This document shows positions 1-8,770 of a DNA stretch of 64,000 bases, one piece after another (within the stretch, counting starts at the first letter, position 1; each line of letters opens with the position of its first letter). The notes under the pieces were generated by a model. It worked only from the letters and a program-made list of their open reading frames with translations. It had not been told where the DNA came from and searched no databases. The stretch is from Hyphomicrobiales bacterium (GTDB lineage Bacteria > Pseudomonadota > Alphaproteobacteria > Rhizobiales > Rhizobiaceae). The translations under genes and the position numbers were made by a program. The stretch covers positions 118,865 to 182,864 of the forward strand of contig UCMW01000008.1 of the NCBI GenBank assembly GCA_900473745.1, given 5' to 3'.

Positions 1-185
1 TAGTAGCCCTTCAGCTTCTGCTTGGCGCGCAGCTGCACGCCGAAGTCGGAAAGCTTGCCCTTGCGGCGCTGGCCGTGCTGGCCAGGACCGTATTCGCGAC
101 GGTTCACCGGGGACTTCGGACGGCCCCAGATGTTTTCGCCCATACGGCGATCGATCTTGTACTTGGATGATGCGCGCTTGCTCAT
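1..185 (-). CDS. rpsD: 30S ribosomal protein S4, N-terminal part
   Basis: S4 is a primary 16S rRNA-binding protein of the small ribosomal subunit. The 61 visible residues start [20 protein letters not shown] and continue with the basic segment around [19 protein letters not shown], which is the form of S4 typical of rhizobia; the rest lies beyond the left edge. The ATG at 185 is preceded by AGAAGGA about 6 bases upstream. A consensus promoter and a structured leader lie upstream at 331-388. Identification is by recognition of the conserved N-terminus. Confidence 0.96.
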   Translation of the reverse strand, partial: MSKRASSKYKIDRRMGENIWGRPKSPVNRREYGPGQHGQRRKGKLSDFGVQLRAKQKLKGY

Positions 186-330
186 CGTATTTCCTTCTCA
201 ACAGGTTACAGCGGTTTGTTGCCAAGCCGCTTAAGGAAACACGCCCTCCTCTGAACCTCCGTTTCCGAGGTTCCGACAGGCTTCTCACGTTAGCGAACGG
301 AGAAAACCACGGGACATGTCAAAACAAACA

Positions 331-348
331 CCGGGCATTTCGGCCCGG
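331..348 (-). promoter_or_regulatory. Hairpin at the 5' end of the rpsD leader
   Basis: CCGGGC (331-336) and GCCCGG (343-348) pair around a 6-base loop. On the minus strand the stem is followed by TGTTTGTTTTG, so it resembles an intrinsic terminator. It falls within the first 25 bases of the transcript predicted from the promoter at 360-388. It could be an attenuator, a 5' stabilising stem or an S4 autoregulatory site; the sequence does not decide. The rest of 186-532 shows no gene. Confidence 0.45.
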
Positions 349-359
349 CGTTGGTGGGG

Positions 360-388
360 TCATTAGTGGCGTTGTACAAATTTGTCAA
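360..388 (-). promoter_or_regulatory. Consensus sigma70-type promoter for rpsD
   Basis: On the minus strand TTGACA (383-388) is followed by a 17-base spacer and TAATGA (360-365). This is a near-perfect housekeeping promoter aimed at rpsD. It predicts a start near 353 and a leader of about 165 bases before the rpsD ATG at 185. No other minus-strand gene lies in between. Confidence 0.7.
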
Positions 389-532
389 CACAGCATCGAC
401 GCTGCCAGGCTCCGAACCTGCACATAGAGACTGTCCTGGACGTTCTCCAGCGGAAAAAGCCGCGAAACTGCCTGCAAAGGCTGACAGAACGCAAGAACTC
501 CGCTATCCCCGGGGCATCCTCAATGAAAGAAG

Positions 533-1366
533 ATGCGTCCCTTGATGATGAGAGATCTGTTCCGCCTGCCCTTGCTCGCCCTCCTCGGCCTCATCATGGT
601 CATCAGCCCTGCGACAGCGGAGATCCAGAAGCCAGGCCATGCGCATATCCTGGTCGATGCCGCAACCGGCAAGATCCTCGAAGCGGACAATGCGGATAAA
701 GTGCTCTATCCGGCATCACTCACCAAGATGATGACGCTTTACCTCACCTTCGAAGCTCTTCATTCCGGCCGGTTCGACTGGGAGCAGCGGCTGGTCATCT
801 CCAAGAATGCCAATGACAAGGAACCCTACAAGTTCGCCGTCGGCGCCGGCAACACGATCAGTGTACGGGAAGCCGTCATGGGCATGGTCGTGCTCTCGAC
901 CAATGACGCGGCAACCGCAGTGGCCGAGGAACTGGCAGGCTCCGAGGAAGCCTTCGGTCAGATGATGACGTCGAAGGCGCGCGAGCTCGGCATGGCCAGC
1001 ACCGTCTTCACCAATCCCTCGGGCCTGCCCGACCCGCGCCAGGTAACGACCGCGACCGACATGGCACGGCTCGGTCTGGCGCTGATGCGCGACTTCCCAG
1101 AGGAATACAAACTCTTCGCGTTACGCGGCATGACATTCCGCGGCATGAAGTTTCGCGGCCACAATGCATTCCTGGTGCAATATCCGGGCGCCGAAGGCAT
1201 CAAGACCGGCTTCACAAATGCCTCGGGCTACAACATCGTGACCTCCGCCAGCAACGGTAACCGCCGCCTCGTCGGCGTGGTCCTCGGCGCCGACAGCGCC
1301 AATGCTAGAACGCAGGAAATGATCACACTCTTCGACCGCCATTTCGGGACCAAAGTCAGCCAGTGA
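533..1366 (+). CDS. D-alanyl-D-alanine carboxypeptidase (PBP5/6 type, peptidase S11)
   Basis: This periplasmic enzyme trims the terminal D-alanine of peptidoglycan stem peptides. All three active-site motifs of the penicillin-binding fold are present: SLTK at residues 62-65 with the nucleophile Ser62, STN at 122-124, and KTG at 224-226. A signal peptide covers residues 1-29 with a plausible cleavage after ATA. At 277 residues it has the catalytic domain but lacks the C-terminal membrane-anchor domain of E. coli PBP5, so it is a short form. The start at 533 has no clear ribosome site; ATG at 545 is an alternative that keeps the signal peptide. pepT follows 28 bases downstream on the same strand. 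Confidence 0.9.
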   Translation: MRPLMMRDLFRLPLLALLGLIMVISPATAEIQKPGHAHILVDAATGKILEADNADKVLYPASLTKMMTLYLTFEALHSGRFDWEQRLVISKNANDKEPYKFAVGAGNTISVREAVMGMVVLSTNDAATAVAEELAGSEEAFGQMMTSKARELGMASTVFTNPSGLPDPRQVTTATDMARLGLALMRDFPEEYKLFALRGMTFRGMKFRGHNAFLVQYPGAEGIKTGFTNASGYNIVTSASNGNRRLVGVVLGADSANARTQEMITLFDRHFGTKVSQ

Positions 1367-1394
1367 TCACAGGCATACCAGGAAGGCAGAGCCC

Positions 1395-2630
1395 ATGACC
1401 GAGACCGTTCTCGACCGCTTTCTCCGCTATGTCGTGATCGATACGCAGTCCGATCCGACATCGGACGCACAACCGTCGACCGAAAAGCAGAAGGATCTCG
1501 GCCGTGTGCTGGTCGCCGAACTCCTGGCGCTTGGCCTCTCCGACGCGCATATGGATGAGCACGGCAATGTCTATGCGACCGTCCCGGCCACTACCGCGAA
1601 GAACGTTCCGGTCATCTGCTTCTGTTCGCATATGGACACGGCACCCGACTTCACCGGCACGAACGTCAAGCCGCAACTGGTGCGTAACTATGAGGGCGGC
1701 GACATCGCACTGCCTGGCGACACGAACCAGGTGATCCGAGTCGCCTCCCATCCGCAGCTCAACAAGCAGGTCGGCAATGACATCGTAACGACCGACGGCA
1801 CCACCTTGCTCGGTGCCGACGACAAGGCAGGCGTGGCGGAGATCATGACGGCGGCGGCCCATATGTTGGCAAATCCGCAAATTCCGCATGGAACCGTCAA
1901 GATCCTTTTCACCACCGACGAAGAAATCGGCCGCGGCGCCGACAAAGTGGATGTTCAAAAGCTCGGTGCTCGCTTCGCCTATACGCTTGACGGCTCGACC
2001 ATCGGCGAGATCGAGAACGAGACCTTTTCGGCCGACGGCGTGACGATCGAGATCACGGGCGTCGCAATGCATCCGGGCTATGCCAAGGGGAAGATGGAGA
2101 ACGCGATCAAGGCCGCAAGCGACATCGTCGCCCGCCTGCCCCGCGACATCGCGCCTGAATCCACCGAGGGCCGTCAGGGCTTCATCCACCCGGTTGATAT
2201 CTCGGGCAGCATGGATAGCGCCAAACTCCAGTTCATCATCCGCGATTTTACGGAAGAGGGCCTGAAGGACAAGGAAGGCCTGCTGGAACGCATCGCAAAC
2301 GACGTGATGGCCACCTATCCCGGGTCGCGGCATACGTTCACGGTCAAGCATCAGTACCGCAACATGAAGGACGTGCTCGATCGCCATCCGGAAATCATGG
2401 ACAATCTCGAAGAAGCCGTCCGCCGCGTCGGTCTCGAGCCGGTACGCCACAGCATTCGCGGCGGCACAGACGGCTCGCGCCTGTCGTTCATGGGCCTGCC
2501 CTGCCCCAACATCTATACCGGCGGCCATGCCTATCACTCGCCGCTCGAATGGGTGAGCGTTCAGGATATGGAAAAGGCCGTCGAGACGATCGTCGCCTTG
2601 GTCAAGGTCTGGGAAGAGCGGGCAGCCTGA
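1395..2630 (+). CDS. pepT: Peptidase T (tripeptide aminopeptidase, M20B)
   Basis: This cytoplasmic zinc aminopeptidase removes the N-terminal residue from tripeptides. The di-zinc M20 motifs are visible: SHMDTAPD with His79 and Asp81, GADDKAG with the bridging Asp142, TTDEEIGRG with the catalytic Glu176 and the ligand Glu177, a further Asp199 in TLDG, and the C-terminal GGHAYHSPLEW histidine segment. The length of 411 residues matches the family. AGGAAGGCAG precedes the ATG. A long minus-strand reading frame opposite this gene is a shadow of its codon pattern. Confidence 0.95.
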   Translation: MTETVLDRFLRYVVIDTQSDPTSDAQPSTEKQKDLGRVLVAELLALGLSDAHMDEHGNVYATVPATTAKNVPVICFCSHMDTAPDFTGTNVKPQLVRNYEGGDIALPGDTNQVIRVASHPQLNKQVGNDIVTTDGTTLLGADDKAGVAEIMTAAAHMLANPQIPHGTVKILFTTDEEIGRGADKVDVQKLGARFAYTLDGSTIGEIENETFSADGVTIEITGVAMHPGYAKGKMENAIKAASDIVARLPRDIAPESTEGRQGFIHPVDISGSMDSAKLQFIIRDFTEEGLKDKEGLLERIANDVMATYPGSRHTFTVKHQYRNMKDVLDRHPEIMDNLEEAVRRVGLEPVRHSIRGGTDGSRLSFMGLPCPNIYTGGHAYHSPLEWVSVQDMEKAVETIVALVKVWEERAA

Positions 2631-2660
2631 ACCGTCCCGCGGGCCTGCTAGCGATCGAGG

Positions 2661-4181
2661 TTATTCGGCGGCCGACGCTGTTTGATCGTCTGCATCCACG
2701 AGGTTCGGATCACCCGGCTTCGTCTCGGCTTCCAGATCCGGGAAGGCGACGATGCGATTGCCGGAAAAGTCGGTATGCACGACGACGAGCCCCTGTTCCT
2801 CGAAATAGCCGAGCAGACGTCGGGCGCGGCGGGCCGAATGCGTGCCATAGGCTCTGGCGATGCGATGGTCGGACGGGCATTCCTCGCTGCGGAGCGCTGC
2901 CTTGGCCAATAGCAGGAAGACGCCCTGAAGGTCGTCGGAGACGCGCACTGAGAGCGACAGCGCCGTCTGCCAGCCCTCGCTGGCCGCCGTTTCGTCGTCC
3001 ACCCCGGCCCTCGTGATCGCCACACGGCGACGGAATTCGCCCATGGGCATGGGCGGGCCAGCGACACGGCGCATGCGGGCGCGCACGAGAAACTCCTGAT
3101 ACAGCACACTGTCAGTCCGGTAAGCGGCCTGCGGATCCCCGAGGATTTCGGAAAGCACGGCAGACAACCGATCCTCACGCTCTTCGGCCGACATTTCAGC
3201 GCCACGCATCGGCGATTCGCTTGGCACAGGCGCCATGGACGCCGGTGTTGAACGCGAGAGCTCGGCGAGGATATCCGTCGTCGGGCGCGGTGCGGGCGGC
3301 GCTCGGCGCACGATCGGCCGGGCGAACTCCTCCGGGTCTGGCGTAAAGATCAGGTCCTCGACATCCGGCAGTGCATCCGGCAGCGGCATGAGCATGGGGG
3401 ACGACGAACGCGCCGAGGTCTCGACGGCACCAATGACGATCGGCAGCGGCCGGCGCGACATGGCAGGGCCGAGCGCGACGAAATTGCCGCGCTGCAGGTC
3501 GCGGAACATCTCTGCCTGGCGGCGGTCCATGCCGAGCAGGTCGGCCGCACGCGCCATGTCGATATCGAGGAAGGTGCGTCCCATCAGGAAGTTGGAGGCT
3601 TCCGCCGCGACGTTCTTGGCAAGCTTTGCGAGTCGCTGCGTGGCGATGACGCCGGCCAGCCCGCGCTTTCGGCCGCGGCACATCAGATTGGTCATTGCAC
3701 CCAGCGACATCTTGCGCGCGTCTTCCGAGACATCGCCGCCGACGGCCGGCGCAAACATCTGCGCTTCATCGACCACGACCAGCACCGGATACCAGAATTC
3801 GCGATCCGCATCGAAGAGACCATTGAGGAAGGCGCCGGCGGCCCGCATCTGCTGCTCGACATCGAGACCTTCGAGCGTGAGCACGCAGGAGACGCGGTGA
3901 CGGCGGATACGATCGGCGATGCCAGCCAGCTCCGCCTCGGTCCGTTCGCCGTCCACCACGACGTGGCCATACTTGTCGGAGAGCGTGACGAAGTCACCTT
4001 CGGGGTCGATGATGACCTGCTGGACCCACTGGGCAGATTGTTCGAGCAATCGGCGCAGCAAATGCGACTTGCCTGAGCCGGAATTGCCCTGCACGAGCAG
4101 ACGGGTCGCGAGAAGCTCCTCGATATCGAGCTTGGCAGGCTGACCGCCCTGCACCGTTCCCATATCGATTCCGACCTTCAA
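2661..4181 (-). CDS. HerA/DUF87-type P-loop ATPase
   Basis: This is a P-loop ATPase of the HerA/FtsK-like group. Near the N-terminus it has Walker A GNSGSGKS followed by SHLLRRLLEQS, then a Walker B strand VLVVVDEAQ about 100 residues later, and a conserved arginine-rich CRGRKRGL segment. The C-terminal 170 residues include a winged-helix-like ARRLLGYFEEQGLVVV segment and may bind nucleic acid. The family includes DNA translocases, but the role of this rhizobial type is unknown. I place the start at TTG 4181 because GAGGA lies 8 bases upstream; TTG 4196 is an alternative with a poorly spaced site. The gene converges on pepT with 30 bases between stops. Confidence 0.75.
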   Translation of the reverse strand: MKVGIDMGTVQGGQPAKLDIEELLATRLLVQGNSGSGKSHLLRRLLEQSAQWVQQVIIDPEGDFVTLSDKYGHVVVDGERTEAELAGIADRIRRHRVSCVLTLEGLDVEQQMRAAGAFLNGLFDADREFWYPVLVVVDEAQMFAPAVGGDVSEDARKMSLGAMTNLMCRGRKRGLAGVIATQRLAKLAKNVAAEASNFLMGRTFLDIDMARAADLLGMDRRQAEMFRDLQRGNFVALGPAMSRRPLPIVIGAVETSARSSSPMLMPLPDALPDVEDLIFTPDPEEFARPIVRRAPPAPRPTTDILAELSRSTPASMAPVPSESPMRGAEMSAEEREDRLSAVLSEILGDPQAAYRTDSVLYQEFLVRARMRRVAGPPMPMGEFRRRVAITRAGVDDETAASEGWQTALSLSVRVSDDLQGVFLLLAKAALRSEECPSDHRIARAYGTHSARRARRLLGYFEEQGLVVVHTDFSGNRIVAFPDLEAETKPGDPNLVDADDQTASAAE

Positions 4182-4280
4182 TGGCGGTATCCTCAATTCC
4201 TGTGTTGAACTCTAGTCCCTAACAGACTTGGAAGCCCCCGTGTGGCCTGCATCCGCGAAACCCACAGGGAAGTGCTGACG

Positions 4281-5417
4281 TCAGGCGACCTTTCGGCGAC
4301 GCAGGAGACCAGCCAGCGCCATGCTGAGTATCAGCGGAGGCAGAAGCGTGGCAAGCCCGCTGCGAAGGCCCGAGAGTTCCGCCACGAAACCAATCATCGG
4401 CGGCCCGACCAGGAAACCGAACAGCGCGATGAAGCTCAGGATCGCGACGTTCTCAGCCGCGGGCCGATCGCCGAGATCGGCAGAAGCCGTGACGGCAAGC
4501 GGAAAGCCAACCGATACGCCGAGACCGACGCAGGCAAGCCCCAGATACACGATGGTCGTCACGGGGGCGACGACGACAAGCAGCATTCCCGCCAGCGAGA
4601 GCGACAGGCAGATTCGCGCCAGGATGACGGGCCCGAAGCGCTCCTTGGCCGCATCGCCGAGGAAGCGCCCAAGCGAGACCATCATGGCAAAGACGACATA
4701 GCCCATGCCGGTCGCCATGCCTGATGTCGCAAAGATATCCTTGAGATAGACGGCCGACCAATCGGCAACGGCCCCTTCCGTCATCGTGATGCCGAAGACG
4801 AAGAGGCTGATGCCGAGGATGGCCGGACCCGGCAACCGCCAGGATGGCCGCTTCTCCGCTTCAGCGACCGGAGCCGCGTGCGCCGGCAAGGCCCGGCAGA
4901 CGACCAGGGCGACCGGCGCCAGAAGAAGCGACAGCAGACCGATCGCCAGGAATGGAGAGGCTTCGATTGCGAGAAAGACTGCACCGATGAGACTGCCGGT
5001 CATGATCCCGAGACTCCAGAAGCCGTGGCAGCGGTTCATGATCGAAGCCGTACCGCGTTTCTCGATCACATCGGCCTCGACATTGAGACCGAGCTCGATC
5101 GTCGAAAGCCCGATCCCGAGCAGCGCCAGCAGCAGGAACAGCGAAACGATATCGGGTGCCGCGACCGGCAGCGGCACCAAAGCGAGAAAGACCGGAAAAC
5201 CATAGATCAGCGTATTGCGACTGCCGATCCGGCCGACAAGCTGCCCGGCGAAGGACAGCATCAGCAGGATGCCAGTCGGCAGACCGAGAAGCGCGACGGC
5301 GAGTTCGGCTGGCCCGAGCGCAAGGCGCTCCTGCACACCGGGGATCTGCGGCAACCAGCTGCCAAAGGCGATCGGCTGCAGGAAAAAGGCGGACATGATG
5401 GCGGGCTTGGGGGGCAT
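4281..5417 (-). CDS. MFS transporter
   Basis: This inner-membrane major facilitator protein has about twelve hydrophobic segments and the loop motif GRIGSRNTLIYG after the second helix. The second half begins after a hydrophilic loop around EKRPSWRLPGP. The substrate cannot be read from sequence; the overall form resembles YbjJ/fucose-permease-like MFS proteins. The likely start is ATG 5417 (MPPKPAIMSAFF), with ATG 5396 as an alternative. The reading frame stays open upstream to 5678, but that stretch is arginine-rich and unlike a membrane protein N-terminus. Confidence 0.82.
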   Translation of the reverse strand: MPPKPAIMSAFFLQPIAFGSWLPQIPGVQERLALGPAELAVALLGLPTGILLMLSFAGQLVGRIGSRNTLIYGFPVFLALVPLPVAAPDIVSLFLLLALLGIGLSTIELGLNVEADVIEKRGTASIMNRCHGFWSLGIMTGSLIGAVFLAIEASPFLAIGLLSLLLAPVALVVCRALPAHAAPVAEAEKRPSWRLPGPAILGISLFVFGITMTEGAVADWSAVYLKDIFATSGMATGMGYVVFAMMVSLGRFLGDAAKERFGPVILARICLSLSLAGMLLVVVAPVTTIVYLGLACVGLGVSVGFPLAVTASADLGDRPAAENVAILSFIALFGFLVGPPMIGFVAELSGLRSGLATLLPPLILSMALAGLLRRRKVA

Positions 5418-5484
5418 GATTGGTCCGGGGACAAACGATGAAGGAATCACAAGGCCGACTGTCGGCGAGCCCGAGTGATTTGCA

Positions 5485-5514
5485 AAGCAGACCACCCGTC
5501 GGAGTGGTCTGCTT
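5485..5514 (-). terminator. Perfect 11-bp hairpin downstream of the DUF1127 gene
   Basis: AAGCAGACCAC (5485-5495) and GTGGTCTGCTT (5504-5514) form a perfect 11-bp stem with an 8-base loop. It lies 60 bases past the DUF1127 stop and upstream of the MFS gene. The U-run on the minus strand is weak (CTTTGC), so termination strength is uncertain. Confidence 0.6.
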
Positions 5515-5574
5515 GCGTGGAAAATAGAAGAACGGTTCGATTGCTCGAGGCCACCCGAACCGTTTTCTCGTTGC

Positions 5575-5811
5575 TCAAACCCGGAAATCCCAGAGGGCGA
5601 GACTTCTTGGCCTCTTACACTCCTCGTCCTCCGGCAAGCCGATGTCTCGGCGCATCTGCGGTGACAAATGGGCCGCAAGATTGCGGACCTGTCGCCGCCT
5701 CCAGCTCGCCCCGATTAACGCGGCAAACATTCGCCAGGAACCAAAGTGTTCGAGCAGTTCGTCCATCCGCTTCGAAAGCGGAATTTCAACTATAGATTGA
5801 TTTTCGTGCAT
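5575..5811 (-). CDS. DUF1127 family small protein
   Basis: This 78-residue protein ends with the family signature: a basic WRRRQVRNLAAHLSPQMRRDIGLPEDE segment matching the R-x-L-x-x-L-x-D-x-x-L-x-D-I-G-L pattern of DUF1127. Small DUF1127 proteins are common in Rhizobiales, and some act in RNA turnover or phosphate metabolism; nothing here identifies this one. The start at ATG 5811 (MHENQSIVE) is preferred because the upstream part of the open frame has no family resemblance. Confidence 0.75.
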   Translation of the reverse strand: MHENQSIVEIPLSKRMDELLEHFGSWRMFAALIGASWRRRQVRNLAAHLSPQMRRDIGLPEDEECKRPRSLALWDFRV

Positions 5812-5947
5812 GACTTGTCCGTCCCGGAACGCCGATGCGTCCAGGTCCTTTCGGTGATGAAAAGCGACGTGACACGAGCGGACGAACGCGTTCAGGCGCG
5901 CAGACAGCAAGTCACATCAGGATGATTGAATACGCCGGAAAAGGCAG

Positions 5948-5971
5948 GAAAAATGACTGTTCAGACAGTCA
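5948..5971 (-). terminator. Intrinsic terminator of the small ORF
   Basis: On the minus strand TGACTGT (5965-5971), loop CTGA and ACAGTCA (5954-5960) form a perfect 7-bp stem followed directly by TTTTT. The stop codon of the 30-codon ORF forms the base of the stem. Confidence 0.65.
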
Positions 5972-6061
5972 TCGGGTGTATCGAGCGGTGGTGGGGGATC
6001 CCACGCACATCGAAGACACCGATCCGCCAGAGAGGCGCATGCGCAGAGAAAAATGAGTCAT
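5969..6061 (-). CDS. Putative 30-residue small protein with strong SD and terminator
   Basis: A minus-strand ATG at 6061 is preceded by AGGAGGCGACAT, an almost perfect ribosome site, and opens 30 codons: MTHFSLRMRL SGGSVSSMCV GSPTTARYTR (spaces added). The stop codon at 5969-5971 overlaps an intrinsic terminator. The complete unit of ribosome site, short ORF and terminator suggests a real small gene, leader peptide or dual-function RNA. Upstream, the pairs GTTGC/GCAAC and GCAAT/ATTGC suggest a structured 5' region. I do not recognise the peptide. Confidence 0.45.
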   Translation of the reverse strand: MTHFSLRMRLSGGSVSSMCVGSPTTARYTR

Positions 6062-6215
6062 ATGTCGCCTCCTGTAGTTTGTGTTGCGGATGGCCGGAAC
6101 ATGCCACGCAAAATCCGCTCCCGCAAGACCGCAATTCGAGATTGCAAATCTTGACAAGGGGCCGTTGCGGATATGCAACAAATTGTCGCAGGCCAGTTCG
6201 GAGCCGAGCGAGATC

Positions 6216-7070
6216 TTACCGGAACAGGGGTCCGGACACAGGCCGGAGCGAGAGGCCCATGCCCTGCATCAGGCGCCGTGTGGAGAAATCCTGGCTGCCG
6301 GAGGTAAAGACGGCGAAGTCGAAATCCTCGGGGTGCTCTACCCCCTCCACCAGCGGAACGAGGCGCCGCGCCTGCCTGGCAATCGCTTCCGCCGGATCGA
6401 GCCAGTCGACCGGCCAGGGAGCGAGCCGGCGAAAGACATTGGCGAGAAAGGGATAATGCGTGCAGGCCAGCACGACGATGTCCGTCCTCATTCCATTCTT
6501 GTCGACGAAACAGGGCGCGATCTCGGCCAAAACGGCCTCGTCATCCAGCGCCTCGCCCCGAATATAGGCCTCCGCCATGCGGGCGAGGTTCTCAGAGCCT
6601 ACGAGGCGGACATGACATTGCGAGGCGAAGGACTGGATGAGGTCGCGCGTGTAGGCGCGTTTCACGGTCCCCGGCGTGGCGAGCACCGAGACGAGACCGG
6701 AGCGCGTGCGCTCGGCCGCGGGCTTGATCGCAGGCACCGTGCCGATGAAGCGCATCTCGGGAAAACGCTGCCGGAGATCGGCGCCCGCAAGCGTGAAGGC
6801 GGTATTGCAGGCGACGATGACAGCGTCAGGCTCATAGCGCTCCAAGAGGTCCTCGAAGAGGCGCACGATCCGGGCCTTCAGGGGCTGCTCATCCCAGCCG
6901 CCATAGGGAAAACCGGCATCGTCGGCGACATAGATGAAGCCGCGCTCCGGCATGAGCAGACGCGCCTCACGCAGGACGGTGAGGCCACCAATGCCGGAAT
7001 CGAAGACCAGGATCGGCTTTGATCCGACCGCATCTGTGTTACTTGCCGACACCTTCGTCATCTGATCCAT
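6216..7070 (-). CDS. murI: Glutamate racemase
   Basis: MurI converts L- to D-glutamate for peptidoglycan synthesis. The two catalytic cysteines are visible: Cys88 in VACNTA and Cys203 in ACTHYP. The N-terminal FDSGIGGL motif (residues 23-30) supplies the substrate-binding Asp24 and Ser25, and FPYGGW matches the usual YPYG-type segment. The 284-residue length is normal. The start overlaps the end of the upstream methyltransferase gene by 32 bases, so the two are probably translationally coupled. ATG 7061 (MTKVSAS) is an alternative start. No gene lies in the 150 bases between its stop and the small ORF at 6061. Confidence 0.95.
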   Translation of the reverse strand: MDQMTKVSASNTDAVGSKPILVFDSGIGGLTVLREARLLMPERGFIYVADDAGFPYGGWDEQPLKARIVRLFEDLLERYEPDAVIVACNTAFTLAGADLRQRFPEMRFIGTVPAIKPAAERTRSGLVSVLATPGTVKRAYTRDLIQSFASQCHVRLVGSENLARMAEAYIRGEALDDEAVLAEIAPCFVDKNGMRTDIVVLACTHYPFLANVFRRLAPWPVDWLDPAEAIARQARRLVPLVEGVEHPEDFDFAVFTSGSQDFSTRRLMQGMGLSLRPVSGPLFR

Positions 7071-7872
7071 CTTCCGCCACCACAGCCTTCACCGACGCAT
7101 TGATCTGGCCTGGCCGCGAGAAACGGTCGAGCGAGGTGATCACACCGCGGATCACGTGGATCTCGGGCGTCGTGAAAGCCCGCCTTGTGAACACCGCACG
7201 CAGATTGTCGATCATCCTCGGCTTTTTGTTGGCGGGATGGAAATATCCCCTGACGTCGAGCGCCTGCTCCAGATGCTCGAACATGCCGATCACCTCGTCC
7301 TTGGTCGCCTGCGGCTGTTCCGGTGCATCGAAAGGCACGGCATGTAGATCCTCGATGTCGGACTTCATCCATTCATAGGACATGAGAAGCACCGCTTGGG
7401 CGATATTGAGCGAGGCAAAGGCCGGATTGACGGGAAACGTCACGATTTCATCGGCAAGCGCCACGTCTTCGGTCGAGAGGCCTGACTTCTCGCGTCCGAA
7501 CAGGATTCCGGTCTTCTCACCCGAACGGAACCGCTTGCGCAGTGTCTCGGCTGCGGTGACCGGCGAACGCACGGGCTTGAACCCGTCCCTGAAACGCGCG
7601 GTCGTCGCATAGACGAAGTTGAGATCCGCGACCGCCTCTTCCAGTGTCTCGTAGACCACCGTGCCGTCGATCACGTGATCTGCCTTGGCGGCAGCAGAAC
7701 GCGCCTTGTCGGACGGCCAGCCGTCACGCGGCTTCACGAGGCGCAACTCCGCCAGCCCGAAATTGGCCATAGCGCGCGCCACCATGCCGATGTTTTCGCC
7801 AAGCTGCGGCTCAACCAGAATGATTGCCGGCCCTTCGGCCAGCATGACGCGCTCGCTATTCGTTCCTGCCAT
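7039..7872 (-). CDS. TrmJ-like RNA 2'-O-methyltransferase (SPOUT)
   Basis: This 277-residue protein belongs to the TrmH/SpoU knotted methyltransferases, group TrmJ, which 2'-O-methylates position 32 of certain tRNAs using S-adenosylmethionine. The three SpoU motifs are present: [13 protein letters not shown] near the N-terminus, [11 protein letters not shown] in the middle, and [14 protein letters not shown] with the knot. The C-terminal extension of about 100 residues is typical of TrmJ rather than TrmL. The ATG at 7872 follows AAGGGCAGATC. It overlaps murI, an arrangement that fits a core operon. The exact target RNA is inferred from family only. Confidence 0.85.
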   Translation of the reverse strand: MAGTNSERVMLAEGPAIILVEPQLGENIGMVARAMANFGLAELRLVKPRDGWPSDKARSAAAKADHVIDGTVVYETLEEAVADLNFVYATTARFRDGFKPVRSPVTAAETLRKRFRSGEKTGILFGREKSGLSTEDVALADEIVTFPVNPAFASLNIAQAVLLMSYEWMKSDIEDLHAVPFDAPEQPQATKDEVIGMFEHLEQALDVRGYFHPANKKPRMIDNLRAVFTRRAFTTPEIHVIRGVITSLDRFSRPGQINASVKAVVAEDGSDDEGVGK

Positions 7873-8008
7873 GATCTGCCCTTCGTAGAAATGTCGGCAC
7901 CCATTCGCACAAATCGACCGTTACGCAAAGGGGTGGCCTAAGGGATCTACGGCCGAAATCCGCGCACTTCAAAAAGGAATTCTGTCGACGACAAAATCCC
8001 GAAAGCCG

Positions 8009-8548
8009 TCAAAGCCCGCCCTGTGCCTTGAGGTCCTGCTTGATGGAGGAACCGCTCTGCCCATCCACCACGGGATAGATGTCGTCGATGACCGCCTGAC
8101 CATCCTCTTCGACCACGTGGAAGATCAGGACGGTATCGGCCTCGTATTCGGCACCCTCCCCAAAACAGCGCCGATTGTTGAACAGGGCGGTCACCTGACC
8201 ATCGCCATCATCTTCGATGCGGATGTTCTCGAACGCACAGCCATCCTGCCCTTGCGCGATCGGATCGTAGTCGAAGGGATAGCCGGTCGTCTCTCCCTCG
8301 GGCAGCTCATGGGGCGGGTTCTTCGACGCCGCCGCAAAAGCCGACTGAAAATCCTTGCTGAACAGCCGCGACAGCCGATCCACGCTGAAGACGTCCTCGC
8401 TCGGCTCGTCGACCGTATCGTCCCAGCTGCGCGCTGCGGCCTCGACGATTTCCCGGACCGGTGCCGTGACATCGGATGCGACCGAGATGGGCGCCGCCGA
8501 GACGAGGCAAGAAGCCAGCATGAGTATTCTGGACACCATGCTCTTCAT
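8009..8548 (-). CDS. Secreted protein of unknown function
   Basis: The product has an N-terminal signal peptide (MKSMVSRILMLASCLVSAAPISVA) and about 155 mature residues. The mature part contains LSRLFSKDFQSAFAAAS and a single Cys-Cys pair (CAFENI and RRCFGE). The layout recalls the DUF3828 group of small periplasmic proteins, but that is a guess from pattern. The start at 8548 is chosen because CGGAG lies 7 bases upstream and the signal peptide begins there; the frame remains open to 8575. It is divergent from icd. Confidence 0.6.
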   Translation of the reverse strand: MKSMVSRILMLASCLVSAAPISVASDVTAPVREIVEAAARSWDDTVDEPSEDVFSVDRLSRLFSKDFQSAFAAASKNPPHELPEGETTGYPFDYDPIAQGQDGCAFENIRIEDDGDGQVTALFNNRRCFGEGAEYEADTVLIFHVVEEDGQAVIDDIYPVVDGQSGSSIKQDLKAQGGL

Positions 8549-8770
8549 GAACAGCTCCGATTGGACCTTCGACACACTGTTTCTACCTGCAAATTAACGG
8601 CCTTCGAAAACCAAGTTTGGGGACAAGTGCACACCAAAAGTCTGAACCGAGAAATTCCCTGAAGTATCCCTCTCCTGTTTGCCTTGTACCGAGAGAATGT
8701 TATAGGCAGGCCATCGGCACGGCGCCCTCCCCGCGCTCGTTCCAGAGGCACCAACCCCGCGAGGATATTC

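Noticed and set aside
1356..2537. 393-codon minus-strand frame opposite pepT
   Set aside because: It is the antisense of a clear peptidase gene; long opposite frames arise in GC-rich DNA, and the composition (many His, Arg, Asp) is that of a shadow.
4281..5678. MFS gene start at 5678
   Set aside because: The extra 87 residues are arginine- and serine-rich, cross the hairpin at 5485-5514 and overlap the DUF1127 gene; ATG 5417 fits the family.
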